DNA of 54,905 bases from Actinomadura logoneensis (lineage in GTDB: Bacteria > Actinomycetota > Actinomycetes > Streptosporangiales > Streptosporangiaceae), in NCBI RefSeq assembly GCF_003428695.1, contig NZ_QURH01000211.1, forward strand, positions 1 to 54,905, in the 5' to 3' direction. Positions within the stretch are counted from its first letter, which is position 1; every line of letters begins with the position of its first letter. The translations under genes were made by a program, and so were the position numbers. Of this stretch, positions 40,508 through 49,285 are shown in pieces. Below the pieces are notes generated by a model. The model had not been told where the DNA came from and ran no database searches. It worked only from the letters and a program-made list of their open reading frames with translations.

Positions 40508-42396
40508 TGCCGCCACTGGGCCCGGGCGACCCGCGCGAGGTCGGCCCGTACCGGCTGGAGGAGCGGCTCGGCGCGGGCGGCATGGGCGAGGTGTTCCTCG
40601 GCGTCTCGCCCGGCGGGCGGCGCGTCGCGGTGAAGCTGATCCGCGCCGAGTTCGCGGCGGACGCGCGGTTCCGGGCGCGGTTCGCGCGGGAGATCGAGGC
40701 GGCGCGGAAGGTCGGCGGGTTCCACACCGCGCAGGTCGTGGACGCCGACGCCGAGGCCGCGTCGCCGTGGATGGCCACCGCGTTCGTGCCGGGACCGTCG
40801 CTGCGCCAGGTGGTCCTGCGGCAGGGGCCGCTGCCGCCGCACGAGGTGCGCCGCCTCGGCGCGGGCCTCGCCGAAGGGCTGGCGGCGATCCACGGCAGCG
40901 GGCTGGTGCACCGCGACCTGAAACCGGGGAACGTCGTCATGGCGCCCGACGGTCCGCGGATCATCGACTTCGGCATCGCGCGCGCCGCCGACGCGACGTC
41001 CCTGACCTCGGCGGGCGCGGTGGTCGGGACGTTCTCGTTCATGTCGCCGGAGCAGGTGTGCGCCGAGGAGACCGGGCCGCCCGGCGACGTGTTCTCGCTC
41101 GGCTGCCTGCTCACCTACGCGGCGACCGGGCACGGCCCGTTCGACGCGCCGACGATCCCGGCGATCGTCCACCGCATCACCGACGGGCCGCCCACGCTGG
41201 ACGGCCTGACGGGCGACCTGCGCGAGATCGTCGCCGCCTGCCTGCGGAAGGACCCGGCGGCCCGTCCGACCGTCCCCGACCTCATCGAACGCCTCACCGC
41301 ACCGGAGCCGCCCCGGCCCCCTGCTCTCCCCACGGCCCCGGACTCGGAGCCGGTTCCGGGCGGGGTCTCGCGGCGGGGTGTGCTCATCGGGGGCGCGGCT
41401 GCGGCGGTGGCGGCGGCCGTGGGCGTTCCGGCGGCCGTCCTGCTGTGGCCGGACGGCGGGACGGGAAGCGCGCTCCCCGAGACGCCGCTCGCCGTGCCCG
41501 TCCCGACGGTGCTCCCGAACACGGCCGTCGACATGCTCCAACTCGCCTACGGCGCGAACGGCGGGCGGCTCACCGGCGCGGCGTTCGACCAGATCTGGCA
41601 CTGGGACCTCGCGACGGGCAAGGGCTCGTCCACCACCTTCCAGTTCGACGACTGGACGCGTCCGCAGACGCTCAGCGCGGACGGGCGGATCGCGGCGGGC
41701 GCGACCCGCAACGGCCCGTTCACGATCCGGGACGCGCTGACCGGGAAGGCCATCGGCGGCCTGCCGTCCGGCACGCGTCCCCGGACCGTCGCCCTCGGCC
41801 CGGACGGACGGCTGCTCGCCTACCTCGGCGACGACGGCGCACTCCATATCTGGGACGTCGCCGCGAAGCGGATCGTCAAGTCGGAGCCCGCCCCGGCAGG
41901 CGGCGCGGACACCGGCTCCCGCCTGCTGTTCAGCCGGGACGGGCGGGACGTCCTGCGCCTGGACCAGGGCCGGACCACCCGGACGAGGGTGACCGGGAAG
42001 CCGGTCGCCGGAGCGCCCGCCGCCGTCCCGAGCCCGGCGGCCGAGATCGGCGTCCCGGTCGCGGCGGTCAGCCCGGACGGCTCGACCCTGGCGCTCGCGG
42101 CGGGCTCCGACTCGACGATCTCCCTCGGCCCGCCGGACGGCTCCCCGGTCCGGACGCTGGAAGGGCACACCGGCCGGGTCACCGCCGTCGCGTTCAGCCC
42201 GGACGGCCGGGTCCTCGCGAGCGGCGGGGAGGACGGGACCGTCCGGCTCTGGCACGTCCCGACCGGGCGGCCGGTCGCGGCCGTGCACGGCGATCCGAGG
42301 AAGGTCGAGTGCGTGGCCTTCGCCCCGGACGGCCGCTCCTTCGCCAGCGGCGGGGCGAGCGGCGTCACCAAGCTCTGGACCTTCCCGGCGCACTGA
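40507..42396 (+). CDS. Ser/Thr protein kinase with WD40 repeats (second of tandem pair)
   Basis: A 629-aa paralogue of the preceding kinase. The kinase domain (GAGGMGEVFLG, VAVK, VHRDLKPGNVVM, DFGIARA, MSPEQV) is about as conserved as the first. A membrane helix lies at about 295-318 (VLIGGAAAAVAAAVGVPAAV). The C-terminal beta-propeller is more degenerate: early blades lack the WD dipeptide, and only the last two (VTAVAFSPDGRVLASGG, then WHVPTGRPV) are canonical. The pair clearly arose by tandem duplication, with the second propeller diverging. The start overlaps the previous stop, so they are co-translated. Confidence 0.94.
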   Translation: MPPLGPGDPREVGPYRLEERLGAGGMGEVFLGVSPGGRRVAVKLIRAEFAADARFRARFAREIEAARKVGGFHTAQVVDADAEAASPWMATAFVPGPSLRQVVLRQGPLPPHEVRRLGAGLAEGLAAIHGSGLVHRDLKPGNVVMAPDGPRIIDFGIARAADATSLTSAGAVVGTFSFMSPEQVCAEETGPPGDVFSLGCLLTYAATGHGPFDAPTIPAIVHRITDGPPTLDGLTGDLREIVAACLRKDPAARPTVPDLIERLTAPEPPRPPALPTAPDSEPVPGGVSRRGVLIGGAAAAVAAAVGVPAAVLLWPDGGTGSALPETPLAVPVPTVLPNTAVDMLQLAYGANGGRLTGAAFDQIWHWDLATGKGSSTTFQFDDWTRPQTLSADGRIAAGATRNGPFTIRDALTGKAIGGLPSGTRPRTVALGPDGRLLAYLGDDGALHIWDVAAKRIVKSEPAPAGGADTGSRLLFSRDGRDVLRLDQGRTTRTRVTGKPVAGAPAAVPSPAAEIGVPVAAVSPDGSTLALAAGSDSTISLGPPDGSPVRTLEGHTGRVTAVAFSPDGRVLASGGEDGTVRLWHVPTGRPVAAVHGDPRKVECVAFAPDGRSFASGGASGVTKLWTFPAH

Positions 42397-42419
42397 AACG
42401 GTGCCTCGCCGCTCGCACC

Positions 42420-42454
42420 TAGTCAACAAATTGAATAATCACTACGATGGTGCC
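42420..42454 (+). promoter_or_regulatory. Leaderless promoter of the PadR gene
   Basis: TAGTCA, a 17-bp spacer, TACGAT (42443-42448), then six bases and ATG. The AT-rich spacer (AACAAATTGAATAATCA) stands out from its surroundings and may be the PadR operator. Confidence 0.5.
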
Positions 42455-43018
42455 ATGTCGCTGCGCAACGCGGTGCTGGCCGCGCTCCTGGACGGTGAGG
42501 CGTCCGGCTACGACCTCGCCAAGAACTTCGACGCGGGCGTCGCCAACTTCTGGATGGCCACGCCGCAGCAGCTCTACCGCGAGCTGGAGCGGATGGCCGG
42601 GGAGGGCCTGATCCAGGCGCGGGTCGTCCAGCAGGAGCGGCGGCCCAACAAGCGGCTCTTCTCGCTCACCGACGCCGGGCGCCGCGCGCTGCGCGAGTTC
42701 ACGGCCGCGCCGCCGCGTCCAGGCGCGATCCGGGACGAGCTGATGGTCAAGGTCCAGGCGGTGGACGGCGGCGACGTCGAGGCCGTGATCGAGGCCGTCC
42801 GGGAGCGGATGGCGTGGGCCGAGGCGAAGGTCGCGCGGTTCGAGCGGCTGCGCGTGCGGCTGCTCGCCGGACGCACCGAGGGGGAGCACCTCGCCGAGGC
42901 CGAGCGGGTCGGCCCCTACCTGACGCTCATGCGCGGCCTGGAGTTCGAGCGGGAGAACCTGCGGTGGGGCGAGCGGGCGCTCGCCGTCCTGGAGGCCCGC
43001 CGCTCGCGAGTGGAGTGA
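42455..43018 (+). CDS. PadR family transcriptional regulator
   Basis: This 187-aa regulator has a PadR-type winged helix (about 1-85: MSLRNAVLAALLDGEASGYD, NFWMATPQQLYRELERMAGE, then RRPNKRLFSLTDAGRRAL). A Vir_act_alpha_C helical dimerisation domain follows to the end (WAEAKVARFERLRVRLL). The ATG at 42455 is favoured over an upstream start by the promoter spacing. A GDSL hydrolase gene begins six bases after its stop, so the two are co-transcribed. PadR proteins normally respond to phenolic or antibiotic ligands. Confidence 0.92.
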   Translation: MSLRNAVLAALLDGEASGYDLAKNFDAGVANFWMATPQQLYRELERMAGEGLIQARVVQQERRPNKRLFSLTDAGRRALREFTAAPPRPGAIRDELMVKVQAVDGGDVEAVIEAVRERMAWAEAKVARFERLRVRLLAGRTEGEHLAEAERVGPYLTLMRGLEFERENLRWGERALAVLEARRSRVE

Positions 43019-43023
43019 GGACC

Positions 43024-43794
43024 ATGCGCTACCTGCGCTATGTGGCGGTCGGCGACAGCCAGACCGAGGGACTGATGGACGGCGACGAGGTGTCCGGCTA
43101 CCGGGGCTGGGCCGACCGGCTCGCCGAGATGCTGGCCGCCCGCGAACCGGAGTTCCGGTACGCGAACCTCGCCGTCCGGGGGCATCTGGCGGCGGCGGTC
43201 CGGGCGCACCAGATGGACGCCGCGCTCGCCCTGGAGCCGGACCTCATCACCGTCACGGCCGGGATGAACGACCTGATCAGACCGGGATGCGACATCGACG
43301 CGGTCGCCGCCGAGCTGGACGCGATGCTCGCCGCGTTCACCGCGTCGGGCGCGACCGTGGTGGCCTTCACCTTCCCGGACGTCGGCGAGATCGCGCCGCT
43401 GGTCGCGCGGCTGCGTCCCCGGATCGTGGCGTTCAACGAACGGGTGCGGGCGATGGCCGAGCGGCACGGCGCCGTCCTCGTGGACACGTGGGGGCGGCCG
43501 GTCGTCACCGATCCGCGCATCTGGAACCCCGACCGCCTGCACGCGTCGCCGCTCGGGCACGCGCGCATCGCCGCCGCCGCCGCGCACGCCCTGGGCCTGC
43601 CGGGCAGCGACGCGTCCTGGGCCGATCCGCTGCCGCCGCTGCCGCCCGTCCCGGGATGGCGGCGCGTCGGAGGGGAGCTGGCCTGGGCGGCCGGGTTCCT
43701 CGGTCCGTGGGTGTGGCGGCGGGTCCGGGGACGCTCGTCGGCGGACGGCCGCACCGCCAAGCGCCCCGAGCTGCTGCCCGTCAGCCTTCCGTAG
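43024..43794 (+). CDS. SGNH/GDSL hydrolase family protein
   Basis: A 256-aa SGNH hydrolase. The block I nucleophile is in VAVGDSQTEG (GDSQ rather than GDSL). Block II Gly and block III Asn lie in VTAGMNDLI, and the Asp-x-x-His pair is in NPDRLHASPLGH. The enzyme would be an esterase or lipase; no signal peptide is seen, so it acts inside the cell. The C-terminal 40 residues are Trp/Arg-rich and not part of the fold. It is co-transcribed with PadR, and its 3' end overlaps the convergent mca gene by 14 bp. Confidence 0.9.
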   Translation: MRYLRYVAVGDSQTEGLMDGDEVSGYRGWADRLAEMLAAREPEFRYANLAVRGHLAAAVRAHQMDAALALEPDLITVTAGMNDLIRPGCDIDAVAAELDAMLAAFTASGATVVAFTFPDVGEIAPLVARLRPRIVAFNERVRAMAERHGAVLVDTWGRPVVTDPRIWNPDRLHASPLGHARIAAAAAHALGLPGSDASWADPLPPLPPVPGWRRVGGELAWAAGFLGPWVWRRVRGRSSADGRTAKRPELLPVSLP

Positions 43795-44638
43795 GGACGC
43801 CCGCGAAGAGGTCGTCCTCGGGGAGCGTGACGGGAACGAGCGCCTTCGCGAGGAAGTAGTCCTCGGTCGGCCACACCTCACGTTCGACGTCCCGGTCGTG
43901 CAGCATGAACCCGCTGTGCGGACCGACCTGCGTCGCGTGGGCGAGCAGCGCCTCGTCCCGGACGGCGAAGTACTCGGCGCACCGGACGCGCGTGGTGAAC
44001 TCCGGCGCCGGGACGTCGTCGGGGAACTCCGTCAGGACGTCCGCCATGGGCGATGCGAGACCGCGCGCGGTCATCCCGTCGTGCAGCGCCTGGAACCACG
44101 CCTTCGACAGAGCGCCGTGGTAGTAGAGCTTGAGCGGCTGCCACGGCTCACCGCCGCCGGGGAACCGGCCACCGTCACCCGCCGCGTCGAAGGCGGCGAC
44201 GGTCACCTCGTGCGTGCGCACGTGGTCGGGGTGCGGATACCCGCCCGTCTCGTCGTAGGTGACGACCACGTGCGGACGGAACTCCCGCATGACCGCGACG
44301 AGCCGGCCCGCGGCCTCCTCCAGCGGCGTGCGCGCGAAGCACCCGTCCGGCAGCGGTTCACCGGGACCGGGCAGGCCCGAGTCCGTGAACCCCAGGAACC
44401 GGTGCCCGACACCCAGCACCCTCCGCGCCGCCTCCATCTCCGCGCGCCGGATCGCGGGCAGGTCCTCCCGGACGCCGGGACGGTCCATCGCGGGGTTGAG
44501 GACGTCGCCGCGCTCGCCGCCCGTGCAGGTGACGACCAGCACGTCCACGCCCTCGGCCGCGTACCTGGCCAGCGTCGCCGCGCCCTTGTTCGACTCGTCG
44601 TCCGGGTGGGCGTGCACGGTCATCAGTCGCAACGTCAT
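43781..44638 (-). CDS. mca: Mycothiol S-conjugate amidase
   Basis: A 285-aa zinc amidase of the PIG-L/LmbE family. The zinc motif AHPDDESNKG, CTGGERGDVLNPAM and the second metal/His segment YPHPDH are present. The NKG after the AHPDDE and the length distinguish Mca from the deacetylase MshB. It cleaves mycothiol-toxin conjugates to mercapturic acids for export, a detoxification function specific to actinobacteria. AUG is chosen at MTLRLMTVHAHP. It is separated by 25 bp from the TetR gene in the same orientation, so it may be in its transcript. Confidence 0.93.
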   Translation of the reverse strand: MTLRLMTVHAHPDDESNKGAATLARYAAEGVDVLVVTCTGGERGDVLNPAMDRPGVREDLPAIRRAEMEAARRVLGVGHRFLGFTDSGLPGPGEPLPDGCFARTPLEEAAGRLVAVMREFRPHVVVTYDETGGYPHPDHVRTHEVTVAAFDAAGDGGRFPGGGEPWQPLKLYYHGALSKAWFQALHDGMTARGLASPMADVLTEFPDDVPAPEFTTRVRCAEYFAVRDEALLAHATQVGPHSGFMLHDRDVEREVWPTEDYFLAKALVPVTLPEDDLFAGVPTEG

Positions 44639-44663
44639 GCGCGGAATCTTAGGTTCGACCTAA

Positions 44664-45296
44664 CTACTCGGCAAGCGAGCTCCTAGGCTCGACATAAGCT
44701 CCTGCGCGCGCGGCACAGCAGGCGGCGTGCGCGGCGCGGTCCGCGACCGCCTCGTCCAGGGGGTCTCCGCTGGCCAGGAAGCGGTAGTACAGCGGGGCCG
44801 ACACCGCGCGGACGACCTCGGCGGCGTCCGTGCCCTCCGGCACCTCGCCGCGCTCGACGGCCTCCGTCACGCAGGGGGCCCACTCGGCGATGCGGGTGGC
44901 GTAGAAGCGGTGCAGCGCCTCGGCGGTGCGCTCGTCCCCGGTCGCGGCGGCGATCACGGCCTTGAACAGCGCGCCCTGCCGCTCGTCGGTGAGCGTCCGG
45001 ACGACAAGCCGGGCGTTCGCGCGCAGGTCGCCGTCCAGCGAGCCGGTCTCCGCGCGGGCGACGGACTGCTCGGCCATGTCGTCCAGCAGGTCGGCGACCA
45101 GGACGCGCGGGCTGCCCCAGCGCCGGTAGACGGTCGTCTTGCCGACCTCCGCGCGGCGCGCGACCTCGGCCAGGTCGATGCCGTCGAAGCCGCACTCGAT
45201 CAGCGCGTCCTCGGCCGCGCGGAGCACGGCGGCCCGCACCCGGGCGGTCCGCCCGCCGGGGCGCAGGGTGCCGGGCGCGGTCTCCGGTTCGGGCAT
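44664..45296 (-). CDS. TetR/AcrR family transcriptional regulator
   Basis: A 210-aa regulator with helix-turn-helix at about 22-65 (VLRAAEDALIECGFDGIDLA, then ARRAEVGKTTVYRRWGSPRV). The C-terminal part matches the TetR_C_11-type ligand domain (AVIAAATGDERTAEALHRFY). It is divergent from a DHA2 exporter. The gap contains AGTTCC-type half sites that probably form its operator, making it the exporter's repressor. The ATG at 45294-45296 was used; no strong ribosome binding site is evident. Confidence 0.92.
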   Translation of the reverse strand: MPEPETAPGTLRPGGRTARVRAAVLRAAEDALIECGFDGIDLAEVARRAEVGKTTVYRRWGSPRVLVADLLDDMAEQSVARAETGSLDGDLRANARLVVRTLTDERQGALFKAVIAAATGDERTAEALHRFYATRIAEWAPCVTEAVERGEVPEGTDAAEVVRAVSAPLYYRFLASGDPLDEAVADRAAHAACCAARAGAYVEPRSSLAE

Positions 45297-45307
45297 AACG
45301 GGTCTCC

Positions 45308-45372
45308 AGTTCCATTTAGGCGCGACGGGTGGTACGGTCGCCCCATCCTAACGGAACTACAGAACCGTTTAG
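45308..45372. promoter_or_regulatory. Operator region between TetR and DHA2 exporter
   Basis: AGTTCCATTTA (45308-45318), its approximate reverse complement TAACGGAACT (45350-45359) and a third element AACCGTTTA (45363-45371) form imperfect inverted repeats. They are candidate binding sites for the adjacent TetR protein. Confidence 0.5.
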
Positions 45373-45388
45373 AGCCGGAGGCTTCCCC

Positions 45389-46849
45389 ATGGCCACACCC
45401 ACCACCGCATCATCCGCGTCCGCACCGCCCAGCACGGCACCGCCCAGCACGGCACCTCCCGCCGCTCGTCCGGCCGACGCGCCGCACCGGATGACCGGGC
45501 GGCAGCGGCTGCTGCTCACCCTGCTGCTCGGCGCGCAGTTCATGGTCGCCGTCGACTTCTCGATCCTGAACGTGGCGCTCCCCGAGGTCGGCGCGGGCCT
45601 CGGCTTCGCGCTGGCGGACCTGCAGTGGATCGCCACCGCGTTCGCGCTGGCCGCCGCCGGGTTCACGCTGCTGTTCGGCCGCCTCGCCGACCTCGTCGGA
45701 CGCAAGCGGCTGTTCGTCGGCGGGATGGCCGTGCTCGGCGCGTCCTCCCTGCTCGGCGGGCTCGCGACCGGCCCCGAGGTGCTGCTCGCGGCGCGCGTCC
45801 TGCAGGGCCTCGCGACCGCCGCCGTCACCCCGGCCGGCCTCGCCCTGCTGACCACCGCGTTCCGCGAGGGGCCGCTGCGCGAGCGCGCGCTCGGCCTGAA
45901 CGGCGCGCTGATGTCGGCCGGGTTCACCGCCGGGGCGATCCTCGGCGGGCTGCTGACCAGCCTGCTGTCCTGGCGCTTCGCGTTCCTGGTCAACGTGCCG
46001 GTCGCCGCGCTGGTGGTGGCGCTCGCGCCCCGGATGATCACCGAGTCGCGGCCGGCCGTCCGGCCCCGGCTGGACGTGCCCGGCGCGGCCTCGGTGACCG
46101 CCGGCCTCCTGCTGCTGGTGTTCGGCCTCACCCGGGCGGGCGAGCACGGCTGGACCGCGCCCGGCACGCTCGGCCCGCTCGCCGCCGGGGCCGTGCTGGT
46201 CGTCGCGTTCTGGTTCGTGGAGAAGCGCGCCGCCGAACCGCTCGTCCCGACCGCCCTGCTCAGGCGGCGCACGGTCATCTGGGGCAACACCGCCGGGCTG
46301 GTCGCGTTCGTGACCGAGACCTCGCTGGTCTTCCTGCTCACGCTCTACCTGCAGAAGGTCCTCGGCTACTCGCCGCTGGCGACCGGGCTGGCGTTCGGCG
46401 TCCTCGGGCTCGGCACCGTCCTCGGCGGGACCCTGGGCGGACGCGTCGTCGGCCGGTTCGGCACCCGCGCCACCCTCCTCGGCGGCGGCCTGGCGCAGGC
46501 GGCGGCCACCGCGACCCTGGTGGCGCTCGGCACGTCGCACGCCTGGATCGCCCTGCTGCTCGCGGCGACCTTCGCCGGCGGCGTCGGCAACATGCTGATG
46601 ATCGTCGCCTTCATGGTCACCGCCACGTCCGGGCTGCCGGACGCCGACCAGGGCCGCGCGACGGGCGTCGCCACCATGACGCAGCAGATCGGCATCACGC
46701 TCGGCACGCCGGTCATGAGCGCGGTCGTGATCGCGAGCTCCACCGCGGCGGACGTCCTGCCCGGCATCCGCGTCGCGATCGGCGTCAACGCCGCCCTCGT
46801 CGCCGCCGGGGCCGTTGTCGCCGCCGCGGCCCTCAAGCGCGGACGTTGA
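45389..46849 (+). CDS. DHA2 family MFS exporter
   Basis: A 486-aa 14-helix exporter. Signature segments are FMVAVDFSILNVALPEVGAG (D1 motif), QWIATAFALAAAGFTLLFGR, then ADLVGRKR (motif A), and AGAILGGLLTSLLSWRFAFL, then VNVPV (motif C and loop). The first 35 residues are a Pro/Ser/Thr cytoplasmic extension. It is divergently paired with the TetR gene and ends at a strong terminator. The substrate is not apparent. Confidence 0.93.
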   Translation: MATPTTASSASAPPSTAPPSTAPPAARPADAPHRMTGRQRLLLTLLLGAQFMVAVDFSILNVALPEVGAGLGFALADLQWIATAFALAAAGFTLLFGRLADLVGRKRLFVGGMAVLGASSLLGGLATGPEVLLAARVLQGLATAAVTPAGLALLTTAFREGPLRERALGLNGALMSAGFTAGAILGGLLTSLLSWRFAFLVNVPVAALVVALAPRMITESRPAVRPRLDVPGAASVTAGLLLLVFGLTRAGEHGWTAPGTLGPLAAGAVLVVAFWFVEKRAAEPLVPTALLRRRTVIWGNTAGLVAFVTETSLVFLLTLYLQKVLGYSPLATGLAFGVLGLGTVLGGTLGGRVVGRFGTRATLLGGGLAQAAATATLVALGTSHAWIALLLAATFAGGVGNMLMIVAFMVTATSGLPDADQGRATGVATMTQQIGITLGTPVMSAVVIASSTAADVLPGIRVAIGVNAALVAAGAVVAAAALKRGR

Positions 46850-46869
46850 CCGTCCCGCCCCTGCTCCTC

Positions 46870-46904
46870 CGATCGACCCGGCCGTCACCCGGCCGGGTCG
46901 ATCG
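46870..46904. terminator. Strong hairpin terminator
   Basis: A 15-bp perfect stem (CGATCGACCCGGCCG with CGGCCGGGTCGATCG) and a 5-base loop follow the DHA2 exporter by 21 bp. Confidence 0.85.
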
Positions 46905-47011
46905 CCTGCGCGCCGAACAGCCCGCCCCTCCGGGCATCCCCTCTGCGCGGTGAGCACGCTGTCCCACAACGGAGACGCGGGATGATCGCAACTGGCCGTT
47001 GTAGTGCGTGG

Positions 47012-48214
47012 TCAGCGGGACGGGGCCGCCGCGCGGCGGACGCCGACCGACCTCGCCAGCGCGAGGACGGCCAGACCGCCCACGAGAGCGCACACGCCGA
47101 GCCAGCCGATCCGCGCGTACGCCTGCGCGCCGAGCCACGAGCCGACGCCGCCGCCCAGGTACGCGCACGTCATGTAGGCCGTGTTGACGCGGCTGCGCTC
47201 GGAGTCGCGCAGCGCGTAGTTGCGCACCTGGTTCGCGACCATGCCGGACTGCATCGCGACGTCCAGGACCAGGAAGCCCGCCACGAGGACGGCGATCCCG
47301 GCCGTCCCGCCCGCCGTCCCGAGGGCGAGGACCGCGGCGGACGCGACGACCGCCGCCATGCTCACGCGGTTCACCGGCTCCGGGCCGTGCCGGTCGGCGA
47401 GGCGTCCGGCGAGCGGTGTGCAGAACATCGTGGCGGCGTTGACCAGCGCGAGCAGCCCGACCGCGCGCGTCGTCAGGCCGTAGCCCGGTCCGGTGAGCAG
47501 CAGCGCGACGCCCGTCCACGCCGCCGAGAACCCGCCGAAGACCGCGGCCTGGTAGAAGCACGACCGGCGCAGTGCCGGCTCGGCACGCAGCAGCCGCAGC
47601 GGCGCGGCCAGCAGGGCCGGGTAGCGCTCGCGCGTCCCCGGCTCGGTGTCCGGCAGGACGCGCGCCAGCACCAGCGCGGACACGAACGTCAGCGCCGCGG
47701 CACAGAAGTAGGGGGCGCGCCAGCCGAGCCATTCCCCGGCGAACCCGCCGAGCGTCCGGGACAGCAGCATCCCGCCGATGGACCCGCCGAGCAGGACGCC
47801 GCTGACCGTCCCGCGCCGTCCGGGATCGACCAGGCCCGCCGCCATCGGCCCGAGGATCGGCGCGACGACCGTGGCCGCGCCGACGAGCGCCGACGCGGCG
47901 GCCAGCGGTGCGATGCCGGGGGCGGCGCCGGCCGCGACCAGCCCGGCCCCGGTCAGCGCGAGCAGCGCCACGACCAGCCGCCGGTGCGGGATCCGGTCGC
48001 CGAGCGGGACCAGCAGGAAGATCCCGGCCGCGTACCCGAACTGCGTCGCCGTCACCGCGAGCGCGGCCGTGTCGGGCGGGACGCCCAGCCCGGCCGCGAC
48101 CGACGGGCCGACCGCCTGCGGGAAGTAGACGTTGCCCACGGCCACGCCGCAGGTCAGGGCGAGGAGCGGGATCACGCCGCGGCCGGCGTCCGCCCGGTGG
48201 AGGATGAGCGTCAT
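47012..48214 (-). CDS. MFS transporter, DHA1-like
   Basis: A 400-aa 12-helix transporter. Recognisable pieces are CGVAVGNVYFPQAVGPSVAA (helix 1), VPLGDRIPHRR (motif A) and ILGPMAAGLVDPGRRGTVSG (motif C region). The later half contains RLADRHGPEPV, the second motif A copy. Start: ATG at 48212-48214 gives a normal length, while a TTG at 48248 would overlap the divergent ArsR promoter. It is divergent from the (frameshifted) ArsR gene across a TAGCC-TGC-GGCTA palindrome, so it would be that regulator's target. Confidence 0.9.
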   Translation of the reverse strand: MTLILHRADAGRGVIPLLALTCGVAVGNVYFPQAVGPSVAAGLGVPPDTAALAVTATQFGYAAGIFLLVPLGDRIPHRRLVVALLALTGAGLVAAGAAPGIAPLAAASALVGAATVVAPILGPMAAGLVDPGRRGTVSGVLLGGSIGGMLLSRTLGGFAGEWLGWRAPYFCAAALTFVSALVLARVLPDTEPGTRERYPALLAAPLRLLRAEPALRRSCFYQAAVFGGFSAAWTGVALLLTGPGYGLTTRAVGLLALVNAATMFCTPLAGRLADRHGPEPVNRVSMAAVVASAAVLALGTAGGTAGIAVLVAGFLVLDVAMQSGMVANQVRNYALRDSERSRVNTAYMTCAYLGGGVGSWLGAQAYARIGWLGVCALVGGLAVLALARSVGVRRAAAPSR

Positions 48215-48256
48215 ACGGCCGAGTCCACCGGCCGGGGACGCGCGGGCCAATCGATG

Positions 48257-48269
48257 TAGCCTGCGGCTA
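48257..48269. promoter_or_regulatory. 13-bp palindrome over the ArsR/MFS promoters
   Basis: TAGCC-TGC-GGCTA overlaps a -10-like TAGCCT and ends one base before the ArsR gene's ATG. It is the likely operator. The close -10 to ATG distance suggests a leaderless ArsR mRNA. Confidence 0.55.
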
Positions 48270-48270
48270 A

Positions 48271-49285
48271 ATGGTCACTTTCGAGCTGGACGTCGAAGAC
48301 CTCGCCGACACCAGGTTCGCGCTGTCCCCGCTGCACGAGACCGTCATCAGCCTGCGCGTGCTGCGCGACCCGGCCCTGTTCGCGCTGCACCTGCCGTGGC
48401 GGCGCGCCGTCCTCGCCGAACTGGACCCCCCCGACCTGCGGCTCCTGCTCTCCCTGGTCAGCGACCGCCTCACCCTGCCGGACTTCCTGACGCCGCGTCC
48501 CGAGGTGTTCGCCTCCGCCTTCGAGGCGGAGCTGGAGGTCGTCCGGCGGACGCCCGGTCCGGTCGTCCGTCGTCCGGCGGACGCCCGGTCCGGTCGTCCG
48601 CGGCGATCTGGAGGCGGCCCACGCGCCCGGCGCCCTGCCCGCGCCGCTCCGGGAAGCGCTGGACGAGCCGGCGGACGAGACGGCCGCCGAACAACTACGC
48701 GCCGCGATCTGCGACGTCCTGCACCGGTACTGGCGACTGGCGGTCGAGCCGCACTGGCAGCAGGTACGGCTCGTCCTGGAAGCGGACATGACCTACCGCG
48801 CGCGCCGCCTCGCCGTCGGCGGCGCGCGCCTGCTGTTCGCCGACATGCACCCGAACCTGCGCTGGAACGACGGCGTGCTGCGGATCAGCAGGATGATCAG
48901 CCGCCACCACGTCGTCGCGGGCGGTCGCGGCCTGCTGCTGATGCCGTCGGTGTTCGCCCACAAGCCCGCCCCGCCGCTCGGCCCGGACGAGCCGCCGATG
49001 CTCGCCTATCCGTCCCGGGGTGTGGCCACGCTGTGGGCCGCCGCGCCGCCGCCCGACCGGCACGCGCTCGGCGAACTCCTCGGCGCGCCGAAAGCGCGCC
49101 TGCTCCTGCTGCTCGCCGAGCCGCTGCCGACCGTCGAGGTCGCGCGCCGCCTCCGCGTCACGCCGAGCGCCGTCTCCCAGCACCTGCGGGTGCTGCACGC
49201 GACCGGCCTGGTGAGCCGCGCCCGCGACGGCCGCCAGGTCCTCTACCGCCGCACGCCCCTGGGCGACGACCTCGTCAGGGCGTGA
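48271..49285 (+). pseudogene. ArsR family regulator gene frameshifted by a 31-bp tandem duplication
   Basis: The gene begins MVTFELDVEDLADTRFALSP and reads normally for about 90 codons. There a perfect 31-bp duplication (48539-48600) adds one base to the frame. Read with a single copy, the sequence continues cleanly: VVRGDLEAAHAPGALPAPLR, then MTYRARRLAVGG and a C-terminal ArsR winged helix (LLAEPLPTVEVARRLRVTPS, AVSQHLRVLH), ending at 49285. The intact form would be about 327 aa (DUF5937-type N-terminus plus ArsR HTH). As written, translation from the start runs out of frame and lacks the DNA-binding domain. An internal ATG at 48788 could yield an HTH-only fragment. The last bases overlap the convergent gene. 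Confidence 0.85.
48539..48600. repeat. Perfect 31-bp tandem duplication inside the ArsR gene
   Basis: Copy 1 is at 48539-48569 and copy 2 at 48570-48600. Each begins TCGTCCGGCGGACGC and ends GGTCGTCCG, with no mismatch. Because 31 is not a multiple of three, the second copy shifts the frame. Confidence 0.95.
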
